64,000 nucleotides of DNA, from positions 986,001 to 1,050,000 of the forward strand of contig CM064697.1 of NCBI GenBank assembly GCA_032717465.1, in the 5' to 3' direction. Of this stretch, positions 22,383-36,429 are shown one piece after another (the first letter of the stretch is position 1; every line of letters begins with the position of its first letter). Below the pieces are notes generated by a model. The model did not search any database. It saw only the letters and a program-made list of their open reading frames with translations, and was not told where the DNA came from. This stretch comes from Coenobita brevimanus. Its lineage: Eukaryota > Arthropoda > Malacostraca > Decapoda > Coenobitidae. The position numbers and the translations under genes are program-made.

Positions 22383-22659
22383 ATATCACGTAGTCCTTTC
22401 GTTAGCGGGACAGTGAGTGATAATGAAGGGGATGAATATAGGCTGAAAAATGTATAACTTGGGAGAATAAATGTATAACTCAGGAGGGAGAGGGGAGAGA
22501 GGGGAGGAAAAGGGGGAGATAAGTGGAGAGATAAAGGTGTGAAATTTAGTGTACGTATTTATTATGTATGGACATGTATGTAAATATATATGTATGTATG
22601 TATGTTTATGTATATGAATGTAGTATATGTATGATAAGGGGAGAAGAAAGAGGTTAGGT

Positions 22660-22695
<36 letters not shown>

Positions 22696-22799
22696 GGGAG
22701 GGGAGGGCGAGAATGAGAATTTGTGGTAGTGGAGGAATAATGATGGAGGGAGGGAAGGGAGAGGGATGTGAGGGAAAGGAAGAGAGATAAGAGGGAAGC
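22383..22799 (+). repeat. Mixed region with (GA)n and TATG-rich sequence
   Basis: Contains GTATGTATGTATGT (22587-22603), (GA)14 at 22664-22692 and purine-rich flanks. No gene seen. Confidence 0.6.
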
Positions 22800-23418
22800 A
22801 TGTCACTTGCAGAGTTCCCTCCCCCTCTTTCCTCCCTCCCTCCTTTCCCCGTATCTTCCTCCATATTTCACTCCTCCTCTCTCATTTCTCTTTCCCCTCT
22901 CTTCCCCCTCCCCCTCTTTCCCGCTCATTCTTCCCTTCTCTTATCCTCTCTTCTCCTCTCTTCTTTTCTCCTCTCCTCTCCTCCCCTCCCCTCCCCTCCC
23001 CTCTCCTTACCTTCCTATCTTCCCTCTGATTTCCCCCTTTCTCCTCTCACCTCTTTCTTCCTTCCTCCCCTATCCGCCTCTGTCTCCCTCCCACTCTCTT
23101 TCCTCCCTCCCCTCATCACTTGCCCCCTTTATATCTTCCACTTCTTCTCTTCGTCCCTGTATCGTTCATCCCTCTCTCCCTTAATCTTCCTCCGATCCCT
23201 CCTCTCTCTCGTCTCTTTCCATCCTCCTCTTTCCTCCGTCCCTACCCCAGAGTTGCTCCCTCTTTCTTCCCTATTTTCTCTTCCTCCTCTCCTCTGTCTC
23301 CCTTCCCTCCCCCGTCCCCTCTTTTTTTCCTTTCACCTCCATATGTTTCTCTCTTTCCACCTTAATCAACTCTTTCTCGTCTCTCCCCTCTGTCCCACTT
23401 TTTCCTCCCATTGATTTA

Positions 23419-23473
<55 letters not shown>

Positions 23474-23515
23474 CCCCGTCCCTTTCCCCTTGACATTTCC
23501 CCCTCCAGTTTTATG
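22800..23515 (+). repeat. Polypyrimidine tract with (CT)25
   Basis: Almost pure C/T on the plus strand, with CTCCCCTCCCCTCCCC near 22980 and an uninterrupted CT run at 23422-23471. Ser/Pro/Leu frames are artefacts. Confidence 0.9.
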
Positions 23516-23519
23516 GCCA

Positions 23520-24045
23520 GCTCATTAGCGGAGGAGGGGAGAGAAAGGGAGGGAGGGGAAGAGAGGAAAGGAGAAGAGGGGAGAGAAGAGAAGAAAGGAG
23601 AGAAGAGGGGGAGGGGAAGAGAGAAGTGGAGAAAGATGGGAGAGAAAGTGAGGGAGGGAAAGAAAGGAAAGAACAGAGTAGGGAGGGGGAGAAGATGAGA
23701 CAAAGAGCGAAGGGAAGGGAGAGAAAGAGAGAAGAGAAGGGGAAGGAGAGAAAGAGAGAAGGGGAGGGAGAGAAAGGAGAGGAAGTGAGAGGCAGAAGAA
23801 AGGGTGGAGGAAGAGGAAAAGAGGAAGCTAAGACTGGAGAGAAAAGGAGGTGGATAAGAAGACTCTGGGAGAAGGGAGAGAGTGGAAGAGAATAGGGGAG
23901 GGGAGAGAGGGGATGGTAGTTGGGATGAGATAGAGAGGGGAAGGGAGAAGGGGAGGGGGGGGGAGAAGGAGGGAGAGAGAACGGCAGGAGAGGGAAAAGG
24001 GAAGAGAGAAGAGGAGGAGGGAGAGGAAGGAAGGGGAAAAGTTCA
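23520..24045 (+). repeat. Polypurine tract facing the preceding polypyrimidine tract
   Basis: Starts about 30 bp after the polypyrimidine tract ends and is almost pure A/G (GGAGAGAAAGGGAGGG). Together they form a polypyrimidine-polypurine junction with approximate inverted symmetry. Confidence 0.9.
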
Positions 24046-24571
24046 AAGCAGCAGCCCACTTTTGAGGTACTGGTAACAGATGGCGTACTGGCTTTTTACG
24101 GGGTTACCTTCTAGGCTAGGTCTAATTACACAAAAGAGCTAACCAATGTGTGTGTGTCGGGGGAGGGGGAAGGAAAGAAAAGAGGTAGGTTTGCCCACGC
24201 CCACCACTCCCTCTGTCAGAGTCTCGGAGGTAGGGGACGAAAAAGAAAGACAAAGTGTGGGAGTGGAAGAGAAGAGAAGAGAAAATAAAGGAGAGGAGAA
24301 AGGAGAGAGGAGAAAGTAAAAATAAGAGAGAAGATGAGCGAGGGGATAAGTTTAAGGAAACATGAGAAAGTTTTGGGGAGGAAAAGTGTAGGGGAGAAGA
24401 TAAAGTGAGCGATAGAGGTAGGAAGAGGAAAGAAAAAGAAAAAAAGAAAATACAGCCCGACTTGGAGGCGATTTGTTTGTGGCCACCCCAAACGGGATTG
24501 AGGCGTCTGGCAATAGATAGCTAGATAGTTAGAGAGGTGACGAGATGGTGAGAGAGGAAAGAGAAATGCGT

Positions 24572-24573
<2 letters not shown>
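24046..24573 (+). repeat. Mixed sequence, then purine-rich tract (24230-24450)
   Basis: About 180 bp of ordinary DNA is followed by GGAGAGGAGAAAGG-type purine sequence. No gene supported. Confidence 0.6.

Positions 24574-24602
<29 letters not shown>
24574..24602 (+). repeat. (TA)14 microsatellite
   Basis: An alternating TA run. Confidence 0.95.
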
Positions 24603-24604
<2 letters not shown>

Positions 24605-24814
24605 CAGAAATTGGTGAGGAACTATTACGAAAACGACCTTGCCAGGACTATCCTATGCTCAAAGTTCCCTTTGGTACACTTACCTTGTTGCTTACTCAAG
24701 CTAAACTCCATTAAACCTTATCTAACGCAGCAGTCTGACCCAACCAAAATTATTAAAAAGATAAGAAAAGCATGGCAGTCTTCAGCAGATCTCACATGGC
24801 AGATGTGGTTACTT

Positions 24815-24880
24815 TAGTTTAGTTAGGCTAAGTTACGTTAGATTAGGTCAGGTCATGTCAGGTCATGTCATTGGGTCATG
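24815..24880 (+). repeat. Degenerate TTAGG-like segment
   Basis: TTAGTTTAGTTAGGCTAAGT followed by TACGTTAGATTAGGTCAGGT, then GTCAGGTCATGTCA. TTAGG is the ancestral arthropod telomere repeat, so this could be a decayed interstitial telomere-like seed. Low complexity arising by chance is an alternative. Confidence 0.35.
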
Positions 24881-24939
24881 CACCGTGTTCAATTCTCCGT
24901 TCACCCTGAGGCATGCATGCTGAGTTACTGAGGCGGAAG

Positions 24940-25040
24940 GAGCTCTGGGACGGGATTCACTAACAGACTTATGGACCATTCTGGCTCGTAACTCACCTAT
25001 GTTTTCGCAGGAAGCACAAAGAATAATTAGAATCATCTCA
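24940..25040 (+). repeat. Diverged dispersed repeat (CTAACAGACTTA), copy 1
   Basis: CACTAACAGACTTATGGACC, TGGCTCGTAACTC and GCAGGAAGCACAAAGAAT align in order with CGCTAACAGACTTACG, CTCTCGTAGCTT and AAGAAGCACAGAAAAT at 32822-32892. This is a two-copy family at most on this evidence. Confidence 0.35.
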
Positions 25041-25607
25041 TCTCCTGTTCTTCCTGCAGAAACAAACACTGTATTATTATCTTTTGACTCTAAATTGACC
25101 TAAAATTGCCATCTCTCCGTCTTGAATGCTTAGATGTAACGATAGATTAGCACTAGTCTGTGATGTTAGTCATGAAGAAGTGCTGTGAAAAGTATGGAGA
25201 GACATAGTATTGTTACTCTGCTACTGAGCATCGGGAAATAAACTGCAAAGACAAATATCTGCCAAATTAAAATGAAGATTGCAGTTACCAAGTATGAAAG
25301 GAGAAGATCATCACTACTTGTTTTGGGAGGAAAGACAAGGAAACAAGAGAGCAGAAACTTGTGTCTCCTGGCGCTCCTGCAATAAGAATCTTAGGGAGCG
25401 ATTGTATGTTTATTTGTGAATCCAAGCCTTGCGCAAAGGGAGTCCCAAGACCGTGACACTGGCTGCGGTAGGGGGATTTGGTGCCATTTGCGCAGACTTC
25501 TGTTACCTTATTTTGTCTCCAACTCTACTCTGAACGACTCTGTTGCTCCTCCCCCCCCCATCTCTTTCTGTCTCTGGCTTCCTCATGCCTGGAATTAAAG
25601 TGTCTTC
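25041..25607. other. Non-repetitive stretch, nothing recognised
   Basis: A 60-codon frame near 25416-25598 has no recognisable content. No other features. Confidence 0.4.
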
Positions 25608-25830
25608 AGAAGATGTACAGTCGGGGTTAAACGTTGTGTAGGGAGAGTCTGTAGTGGAGGAGGTACAGTCAAGATTAAAAGTTGTGTTCGGGTCATTTAT
25701 TACAGAAGTGGCGTACCCCCATTACCAGTATCTGTAGTGGGGAAGTATGGTCAGGATCAAAAGATATGTCAGAGTCAGTGATTATGAAAGTTATGTAACT
25801 CCATTGCCACTGACTTTTGTGACATAGTTT
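25608..25830 (+). repeat. Degenerate tandem repeat (CTGTAGTGGRGGARGTACAGTC)
   Basis: Three diverged units with TACAGTCGGGGTTAAACGTT, GTACAGTCAAGATTAAAAGT and GTATGGTCAGGATCAAAAGA, each followed by TGTGT or TGTCAGAGTCA. Spacing varies between about 55 and 90 bp. Confidence 0.5.
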
Positions 25831-25917
25831 TTGACTCTCACTGTACCTCAGTCAGATACAACTATTGACTCTTCCTCCGTATGGCACAACTTTTTACCTC
25901 GACTGTACCTTCCTCCC

Positions 25918-27170
<1,253 letters not shown>

Positions 27171-27395
27171 AGGATCATAATATTTGCTCCCGTTTGTTTA
27201 TTTTTGTCCTGGGGAAGACAGCTTTTTGCAGGCTTCTAGCAATTCCCTGTTTATATTTTTATTTTTTACTCTTACAACCGTACACTTTACAACCCAACTG
27301 ATGTGAATATTCAAATGAGGAAGTCCGACCAAATTCATGAATACTTCCTCGTGGTGGTGTGTGGCTGCCATGTGCCTTGCGACACAGGCAGTCCT
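27171..27395. other. AT-rich LINE 3' flank, nothing further recognised
   Basis: T-rich sequence following the LINE C-terminus. It could include its 3' UTR, but no tail repeat was recognised. Confidence 0.35.
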
Positions 27396-27700
27396 CGTTC
27401 GGGGTCAGGGATGTGTTCTAATATATCACCTTCTTTTCTGGGTCAGGGGTCTGTTGTAAAATATCACTGTTTTTCAGGGTCAGGGATATATATGTGTCCC
27501 AAAATATCACGTTTTTTTGTTTCTCTCTCTCTCTGGGTCGGGGATGTGTTGTAAAATATTATCTTTTTTCTGGGTCAGGGATGTGTTCTAAAATATCAAC
27601 CTTTTTCCGGGTCAGGGATGTGTTTCTAAGTATTCCAGCTTTTTTTCTGGGTCATGGATATAGCAAGTTTTTCAGGGTCAGGGTTGTGTTCTAAAATATA
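27396..27700 (+). repeat. About 42-bp minisatellite (GGGTCAGGGATGTGTTCTAA)
   Basis: Eight units of GGGTCAGGGATGTGTTCTAA + AATATCACCTTTTTTCT, with unit lengths of about 30-60 bp. One unit contains a CTCTCTCT expansion and one a TATATATG insertion. The absence of distinct spacers and the eukaryotic context rule out a CRISPR array. Confidence 0.9.
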
Positions 27701-27959
27701 ACTACTTGTACTTTTTTTTTATATATTTGTTGCTGTCCAGCTTGGGAAAACTGGCAAATTTGTTTTACAGATAACAGTGGAATGTTAGCTGGTAAATTTT
27801 GGAGGGATTCCTGTAAACATAACAACAAAAACAAACACAAGAATACTTTAAAAATAGCTGTTTATAACGAAGAACTGCGGTACTAAAACTTACTCGTGTG
27901 GTTAGTGTTATACTTTTGATCATTCTGACGGCTTTGATCTACAGTGTAACCCAAAAGTA
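27701..27959. other. AT-rich stretch, nothing recognised
   Basis: Contains a T run (27711-27719) and A/C-rich AACAACAAAAACAAACACAA at 27821-27840. Confidence 0.4.
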
Positions 27960-28393
27960 ACGTAGGAAAAAGGATGAATGGAATATAAAGGGGGAAAAAA
28001 GGAGGAAAGTATGGTGGAGTAGGAAAGGAGAAGAGGGAGTGATTGAGGATGGGTGACAGTGGGAAAATGAGTAAGGGAAAGAAAGGATGGTATAATCAGG
28101 TGGAGGGGAAGAGGAGAACTAAAATGGATGCACAAGGATTATGGTGGTAAGGGTGTTGAGGTGATTATATTTGGACGAGCAAGAGAGAGAGAGAGAGGAC
28201 TCCTTCTGTGTAATAATGTTCTCGTAGTGACAAGGAGGGAGACGAGAGAATAGAAGAGGGTAGGGAGATGAATGGAATGTGAGAGAACAAATAGGTGGGG
28301 AAGGATGTTGAAGGCGGAAGAGGAAGAGAGGTGGGAGGCAGAGAAAGGAAGGAGTGAAGAGGAGGGGAAAGAGAGGAAAGAGTTTATGCAAAT

Positions 28394-28456
<63 letters not shown>

Positions 28457-28616
28457 ACTATAAAAGAACAAAGGCATAGAAAGGGGAAAAGTGAAAGAGG
28501 GGAGAGAAGCATAGAGAGGAGTTATAGAGAATTGAGGGAAAAAGAAGAAAGCTTGTGGTCGAGCTATGTAAGGGAGGAATGAGATTATGCAAAGTAGGAG
28601 GACACACACACACACA

Positions 28617-28667
<51 letters not shown>

Positions 28668-28680
28668 AGGGGGATTAAAG
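27960..28680 (+). repeat. Purine-rich tract with (GA)n and (CA)n
   Basis: A/G-rich throughout, with (GA)27 at 28398-28452 and a compound (CA)9-(GA)22 at 28602-28664. Minus-strand Ser/Leu/Phe frames are artefacts. Confidence 0.85.
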
Positions 28681-28747
28681 TGGATGGAGAGTTTACATTG
28701 CATTTTCCAGAAACATGACACAGTGTGAATGCTATTGGCTAAAAACA

Positions 28748-28923
28748 GGAGAGTTGAAGGAGAGGTACGCCTTCAAGTGGTGGCACCTATAAAACCAGCC
28801 AATTCCAGAGGCAGGTTGTACACAAATCCTTCAACTCCCTCCCAATCCCCGAAAAGGAGGATGGTGACCTGCAGGAGAGGGGCAATTTCAGCCTGCAGTC
28901 CACTGGGTTTACGTTTCAGATGA
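28748..28923 (+). repeat. Rep-D dispersed repeat, copy 2
   Basis: GTTGAAGGAGAGGTACGCCT, CAAGTGGTGGCACCTATAAA, CAGGTTGTACACAAATCCTT, CAACTCCCTCCCAATCCCCG, AGGATGGTGACCTGCAGGAG and CCACTGGGTTTACGTTTCAG align along their length with copy 1 at 16424-16600. The shared frame reads PSTPSQSPKRRMVTCRRG. Confidence 0.7.
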
Positions 28924-29092
28924 ACTTAGGGTAGACTGTTGTTCATTTCGTATCAGTTTCAGTGTTATTTAGTAAGACTTTTTCTCACGTTTTCTTTAGA
29001 TATTTTCCCGGATCGTAAAATTGATGCGATTGATTTGAAAGGTTAGGCTACAGTATTTGTGTAGGAGGATCTGAGGGTCTTGTGATGAACGC

Positions 29093-29094
<2 letters not shown>

Positions 29095-29146
<52 letters not shown>

Positions 29147-29262
29147 CTACTCGTATACCTACCTGTCTATCACTCTATATCCGTATCTCTTTGTATTTAT
29201 CTATCAATATCTCTGTATTTCTAGCTGTCTATCCGTCTACCTATCTGTCTGTCTGTCTCTCC
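29095..29262 (+). repeat. (CT)22 followed by degenerate (TCTA/TCTG)n
   Basis: A CT run at 29095-29139, then TATCTACTCGTATACCTACC and TATCTGTCTGTCTGTCT-type tetranucleotides. Confidence 0.9.
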
Positions 29263-29419
29263 ATCCTCCTTGTGACCGATATTGCTTAAAGTACAAAAAA
29301 ATTCCGTGGGTACCTCACCGCCCTCTCACACCTTCATATTTTTACCCTCTAGTGTCCATTTTTCGAAGCCACTCTCCCTCCTCTGAAAATACCATCACAT
29401 TTTCCTGCATGATGTGATG

Positions 29420-29422
<3 letters not shown>

Positions 29423-29476
<54 letters not shown>
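29423..29476 (+). repeat. (GT)27 microsatellite
   Basis: An uninterrupted GT run. Confidence 0.97.
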
Positions 29477-29477
<1 letters not shown>

Positions 29478-29829
29478 TGGGTGTGCTCGCTTTATGTCTG
29501 TTCCTAATGTTTGTTTTAACGCAAGCACGAAGACGGAAACAAAAGCCAGAACCATCACACACGCTGCCTCAGGGGACGGTAAGACGAATCATAAAACCCG
29601 ACAGACGTGCAGCCGTAAATCTCGTTCCTCGCCAGCTGTATATATTCACTGTGTGTGTGGCCATTGGTATTTATTCAGCCTTGTGAGAGTGCCGCAAGCT
29701 GCCTTAGTGATGCGGGCTTTGGTTTAGTTAGTGCTGACTGGATGCTGAATGCGCTGAGGGGATGCACTCCTACTGAAATTTGAAAGGAGTTCTAGTGATG
29801 TGTTAGTTAATTATTCAGATGAGTCGTTT
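29477..29829. other. Non-repetitive, moderately GC-rich stretch
   Basis: Around 29500-29700 the sequence is less AT-rich than its surroundings, but no frame shows a recognisable protein. Possible exon content cannot be assessed without transcript data. Confidence 0.35.
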
Positions 29830-30640
29830 AAGGCTAATATGTCAGTTTGTAAGTTAACTGAGTCAGGTAAGTCGTTAAGTCTGCAAGTAATTCAGATGGG
29901 TCATTAAGTCGGTCAGTCAGCCAGTCATGTCAGTCATTTACTATGTCAGATGGTGATGAGGAGCCTACTACGATGCCTCTGTTAATTGGGTGGAGAGACG
30001 CAAATGCGGCGTCCATTCGGGAACCAAACCGCCTCCCGCACCTTACTTTATCAAGGTGATGTCCACCGCAAGCGAACATGGGTTCACTGCACGGGATAAC
30101 CGTGCAGGGGCGGCCACTTCCTTGCAGTTGATGGATCCGTTCTGCCAGACAGACCGGGCTTACTCCACTTCAACTGCTGCTACTACTGCAACTGCTATAG
30201 TAGTAGTAGTAGTAATGCTAGTGGTTGTAGTAGTTTTTCAGCCGATCAGTCAGTCAGTCTGTCTGACAGTTAAATCGGTCCAAAAGTCAACTACTTTGTC
30301 GCATGTCACAGTTCGTTCAGTCACTGTAAGCAGTTCTTGCTGCAATAGTGTTGAGCTGGTTAGGTAAGAGGCTTATGTTAATTAGTCACTCAGTAAAAAG
30401 TAAGTATTCGGCCAGTATGATAAAACACCGAGTTGCGGGTACAGCAGTTAAGTCAGTCACGTAATCAAATAAAGTAATCGGTTCCTTTTGTTCAGAAGGT
30501 AAGAAAGTCAGCGAAAGTAGTGAACCAGTGAGTGGAGAAAATACTCTCATTTTATCGGGGTATTCAGATCAGTCAGTGTAAGCAGTCAGTCAGCCAATTC
30601 AGTTAGCCAGTCAGCTATACTATAACTGGTTTGCCTTCCA
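29830..30640 (+). repeat. Degenerate CAGTCAGT-rich region
   Basis: Scattered GTCAGTCAG, TAAGTCAGTCACGTAA and CAGTCAGCCAATTCAGTTAG motifs imply an old tetranucleotide-like repeat. It is interrupted at about 29980-30240 by a GC-richer segment containing a perfect 8-bp hairpin (CTGCACGG, loop GATAA, CCGTGCAG at 30087-30107) and TAGTAGTAGTAG (30199-30213). Confidence 0.55.
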
Positions 30641-30860
30641 TTGAGAGAAAACTACTACCTCTCCTTATCGAATGCTGACCTGTTATCGGAGATGGGCAGT
30701 TAAGTATGTTGCTGTCTGTGGAGAAATGTTAAGGAAATTACCTATGGCTTTAATAGTCGTATTCTGTCAGTAAACAACAGGTAAATGATTAAATGGGCAC
30801 ACAAATCTCTCTCAGGCATGATCAAATTGGCTGTAGTCAGAAGGGAAAAAATCACATATA

Positions 30861-31050
30861 GTCGTTTTACCCTAACTTGGCCCAAATTGTTGTCATTTCA
30901 CAAATTGTTTCTCATAGCACAGTGGCAGAATAAGCCATACTCTGGCTCCATATTCACTCCATATCACATCTTCATATTCTGACGTTAATCTCTTGCTACA
31001 TCTCAGTATTTAAGTGGAGGGGTGGCAGTTTTAGGTCGATTGAACAGGGT
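30861..31050 (+). mobile_element. MITE-B copy 2
   Basis: GTCGTTTTACCCTAACTTGG + CCCAAATTGTTGTCAT at the left, CATAGCACAGTGGCAGAATA in the body, and GGTGGCAGTTTTAGGTCGAT + TGAACAGGG at the right. Same block order as the best copy (38832-39008), with more divergence in the right inverted repeat. Confidence 0.65.
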
Positions 31051-31309
31051 ATAGAGAGGCAGGTATATACACCACTCAGGGTAATGAGTTTGAGGCCACG
31101 TGATATTATTGGTCCAAGGCTCGACCAGTCACCAAGGGAGGGATAGCTACCAGTGTCTTTTTTTTTTTCCAGCTTTTTATCTCATGCCAATTAAGTGTGC
31201 CATTAATGTTAAGCGTGTCATTAACGCTTTTTACCATCCCTCATTGCACAATTAATGTTTTTTGTAACGAGGGAAGCGCTGGCTGCCACTTATGTTGCCG
31301 AATTTATAG
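31051..31309. other. Non-repetitive stretch, nothing recognised
   Basis: A T run at 31158-31168. No supported features. Confidence 0.4.
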
Positions 31310-31935
31310 GTCAAGGAGAAAAAGCTGGAAGGGGTGGGGAAGGAGAGTAGAGAACAGGATAGGAAAAGTAAAAATGAGTGAAAAAAAAATAGCATAGTCC
31401 TGGGGATCTGTGGAAAGAGAGAGACAGAGAGAGAGGGAGGGGCACAGATGAAAAAGTACGGTAGCTTACTCGAAGGAAAGAAGCGGGGGTTGAGAGGAAA
31501 TGAGATGAGGGTTGAGATGATAGTGGAGAGGAGGATGGGTGCAGTAAGACGAAGATGGACGTAGGATGACATGGGTGGAGAAAGAGGGAGAGGGATATGG
31601 ATAGTTAAAGATAAGGATGTGTAGGGGAAAGAAGAGGGAGGTAGACGAGAAGGAACGGGGTGATGGGATGGGAACAGGGAATGGGATGAGGGTTGAGTTA
31701 ACAGAGGATGGGCAGTGAGATGGGTAGGTGGAAGAGTGGGATGGATGTAGGGATGAGGGGGAATGAGATGGGTAGGGGGAGGAAGTTGGAGTGGGATGGG
31801 TAGTGTAGGAGGGAGAGTGGGATGGGTGGATGGAGGTAGGGGAGTGAGATGAGTAGCTGGAGGGGAATGATAGAGGGAGGAGAGTCAGTAGAATAGATAG
31901 GGGCAAGGGGGGGGAGAGAGTGGGAGGGGTTGCGA
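31310..31935 (+). repeat. Purine-rich tract with GGGATGGGTAG-type minisatellite
   Basis: A/G-rich, with a loosely periodic GAGTGGGATGGGTAGGTGGA motif between 31660 and 31870. Minus-strand His/Pro/Ser frames are artefacts. Confidence 0.8.
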
Positions 31936-32199
31936 GGGGACTGAGCAAAAAGTCGGGAGATTGATTATTGATTGAAGCGATTTTATAAAGTGAACCCTGC
32001 CTGCCGTGTGCCGTTAAGTGGAAGCACCGAACAAAGACGTAACCCCGTCTCGCTAAGTGTGGGGGTGTTTGGATAGGCTCCTACGTTAAACCCTTTACCT
32101 CGATAACTTACTCTTAATTTTATCTTGTAAACTAGTAGTGGAGGTGTTCATTGAAGCTATATTTAACTTCTTCCGGGCAGGGAACATATATATATATTT
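31936..32199. other. Short unique-looking stretch
   Basis: TTAAACCCTTTACCTCGATA at 32093-32112 resembles a MITE-A left end, followed by ACTCTTAATTTTATCTTGTA. The rest is not assigned. Confidence 0.35.
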
Positions 32200-32490
32200 A
32201 TTTATTTATTTATATTTATTATTGCTACCTGAAGAGGATTTATTAAATTTTCAGAACAGTATGCTGTACTGCAGGGATTAATGAAGGTTGTATGTAACGC
32301 CTTCAGTTCGAAAGGTTTTCTCTAAGCTGAATAATATTGTCCGGAGATAGCAAGAATATACAGGGTAATCAGAATTGTGTCCTCGTAGTTAAGTGGTTAA
32401 CCTTTCCAATTTGAGAAGCCTGTCTTGAGCTAAACTTAATCATGGAAATAACAAGAGTAAAGTAAGAATGATTTCTTGAGGCTGCAGGGA
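32200..32490 (+). repeat. MITE-A fragments, two adjacent right arms
   Basis: The first arm (about 32300-32400) reads TCAGTTCGAAAGGTTTTCTC, TAAGCTGAATAATATTGTCC and GGAGATAGCAAGAATATA. The second (about 32400-32480) reads TCTTGAGCTAAACTTAATCA and AATAACAAGAGTAAAGTAAG, with end GAGGCTGCAGGGATTGAA. TTATTATTGCTACCTGAAGA and GTACTGCAGGGATTAATG lie just upstream, so parts of at least three arms are joined here. Confidence 0.6.
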
Positions 32491-32760
32491 TTGAATCACA
32501 TATGGATGGTCGGGTTAACTATATAGGAAAATATAAAGAAATAAGATTAGATATTTAAGGTAAAGGAAGAATGAGGAGGGAGGGGGGAGAGTACTGGGAG
32601 CAGCTAGGGAGGAAGGATTAAAGGGAAGGTTGAAAGATTAAAGGGAAAGATGAGATGGAGGGAGATAAGGAGTGGGGTGGAGAAAGGGACGGATGGGAGG
32701 TAGAGGGGGAGGAGAGAGGAAGGAAAGATGATTAGGTGGAGGGGAAGAATAGGAAAGGGG
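32491..32760 (+). repeat. Purine-rich stretch (AAAGGGAAGGTTGAAAGATT)
   Basis: GGAAGGATTAAAGGGAAGGT and GATTAAAGGGAAAGATGAGA are a short local duplication. Otherwise a G/A-rich block. Confidence 0.65.
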
Positions 32761-32821
32761 TATGTATATATATAATATCTTTCTAAACTAGAGTATTTTT
32801 CTACACATCAGGTCCCGTATA

Positions 32822-32900
32822 CGCTAACAGACTTACGATAATTTCTCTCTCGTAGCTTGGATATAATATTTTCAAGAAGCACAGAAAATGTGAGAAACTT
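32822..32900 (+). repeat. Diverged dispersed repeat (CTAACAGACTTA), copy 2
   Basis: See 24940-25040. CGCTAACAGACTTACGATAA, TTTCTCTCTCGTAGCTTGGA and TCAAGAAGCACAGAAAATG share block order and spacing with copy 1. Confidence 0.35.
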
Positions 32901-33239
32901 TTGCACTCCTTTTCTTACCCTTGGTGCATAACAAATGACGGTTACGAGAGGAAAAATTTCGTAGCTAAGACTTGTTTTTGCATAAAGAATAAGGAGAGAA
33001 GAGTGCAAAGTTTTCCATGTCTCTGATACTTCCTGTAGCCACAACTTTTAACTCACTGCAGGGAACCGACTGAATGTACGCTTGTCAATACCACCCCAGT
33101 TCAAAAAAAAAAAATAATAATAATGGGCAGTGAACACACAGTATCTTTGCTTCTGTATAGTGCCAGTTGTCTTATAGTAGAATATCAAGTTTATTTTTGT
33201 TTTTAAATATTATGTTAGATGAATCGCGATTGAATCTGT
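32901..33239. other. Non-repetitive stretch, nothing recognised
   Basis: An A run with AATAATAATAATGG (33102-33124). No coding frame supported. Confidence 0.4.
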
Positions 33240-35470
<2,231 letters not shown>

Positions 35471-36381
35471 CTTGTGTAAAAGTTAGAGGTATTGCTGTAG
35501 GGAGAGAAAGAACAAAGTGAATGGTTATCAAAGGAGAGATGACGGTAAAAGAAGGTAAAAAGGATGAGGAGATTAAAAGAATGTAAACAAAGGGCAAACG
35601 GAAACGTGTTAAAACATAGGCAACACTACGCTGTTGCAACCCTCCATCTGACCAAGCACATAGCCCCCACCTCCCAGCACACCTAACCAAGCGCATAACC
35701 GCCCACACTCCCCCCTCCTTGTATAACACAGACATTAAACTTAAAAACTCTGTAATGTATCCCTGGCAGCAATGAAGTTTTGAGCAGATTTGATGAAATT
35801 ATTACTCGTCCATTTTTCGTTTAGGCAGCCATTTTTTTTTATTACATAACAGTTACAGTCATGAAACTTAATACATAATTAAATGTTCATATAATCATTT
35901 ATCATGTATAGTTTCTTCCTCTTAGGTGTAATAGTTGCAAAGTTTTAATACAAAACTGCGTTAGAATAATAATTTTATGTATTTTTGTTTTTTCATAACA
36001 TTAAATAATCTCATGGCATTCTGGCGACCAAAAGGCACCAGGAGACATATTAACACATATTCCTGGAGAGTTTGAAGCCTGTACCTGTATTAGTTTCCGA
36101 GTCCCAGCCAGGAATGGATTTGTTTTCTTCTGCTTTTTCATTATTAAAGGAAAAAAAATCTGCTTACAACACAGCATTCTACATATCAAAAGGCACCGGT
36201 TCACTATAAGACACATAACTGTGTGAAAATTCATGACTATAGTGTATAATTTCTGAGTTCTGTCCCGGAAACAATATCACCAGCCGCCCAGCCACCCAGC
36301 TCTACGGGCGGACACCAATTGATCCCTGTGATAACAACACCCTCCTCCGACTTTGTCAGATGGAGGGTAAAATGAGATGAC

Positions 36382-36383
<2 letters not shown>
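35471..36383. other. About 0.9 kb without recognised features
   Basis: The purine bias fades by 35620, then AT-rich unique-looking sequence follows. CATATTAACACATATTCCTG and AAAAGGCACCGGTTCACTAT may belong to a dispersed repeat but no second copy was found in the window. Confidence 0.4.

Positions 36384-36429
<46 letters not shown>

Noticed and set aside
27396..27700. Regular repeats considered as a CRISPR array
   Set aside because: Units are contiguous with variable length, no unique spacers, no cas genes, and the surroundings are eukaryotic.
29990..30367. A 125-codon frame near a GC-richer segment
   Set aside because: The second half is a GTA trinucleotide run and CAGT-rich repeat; the first half shows no recognisable protein family.
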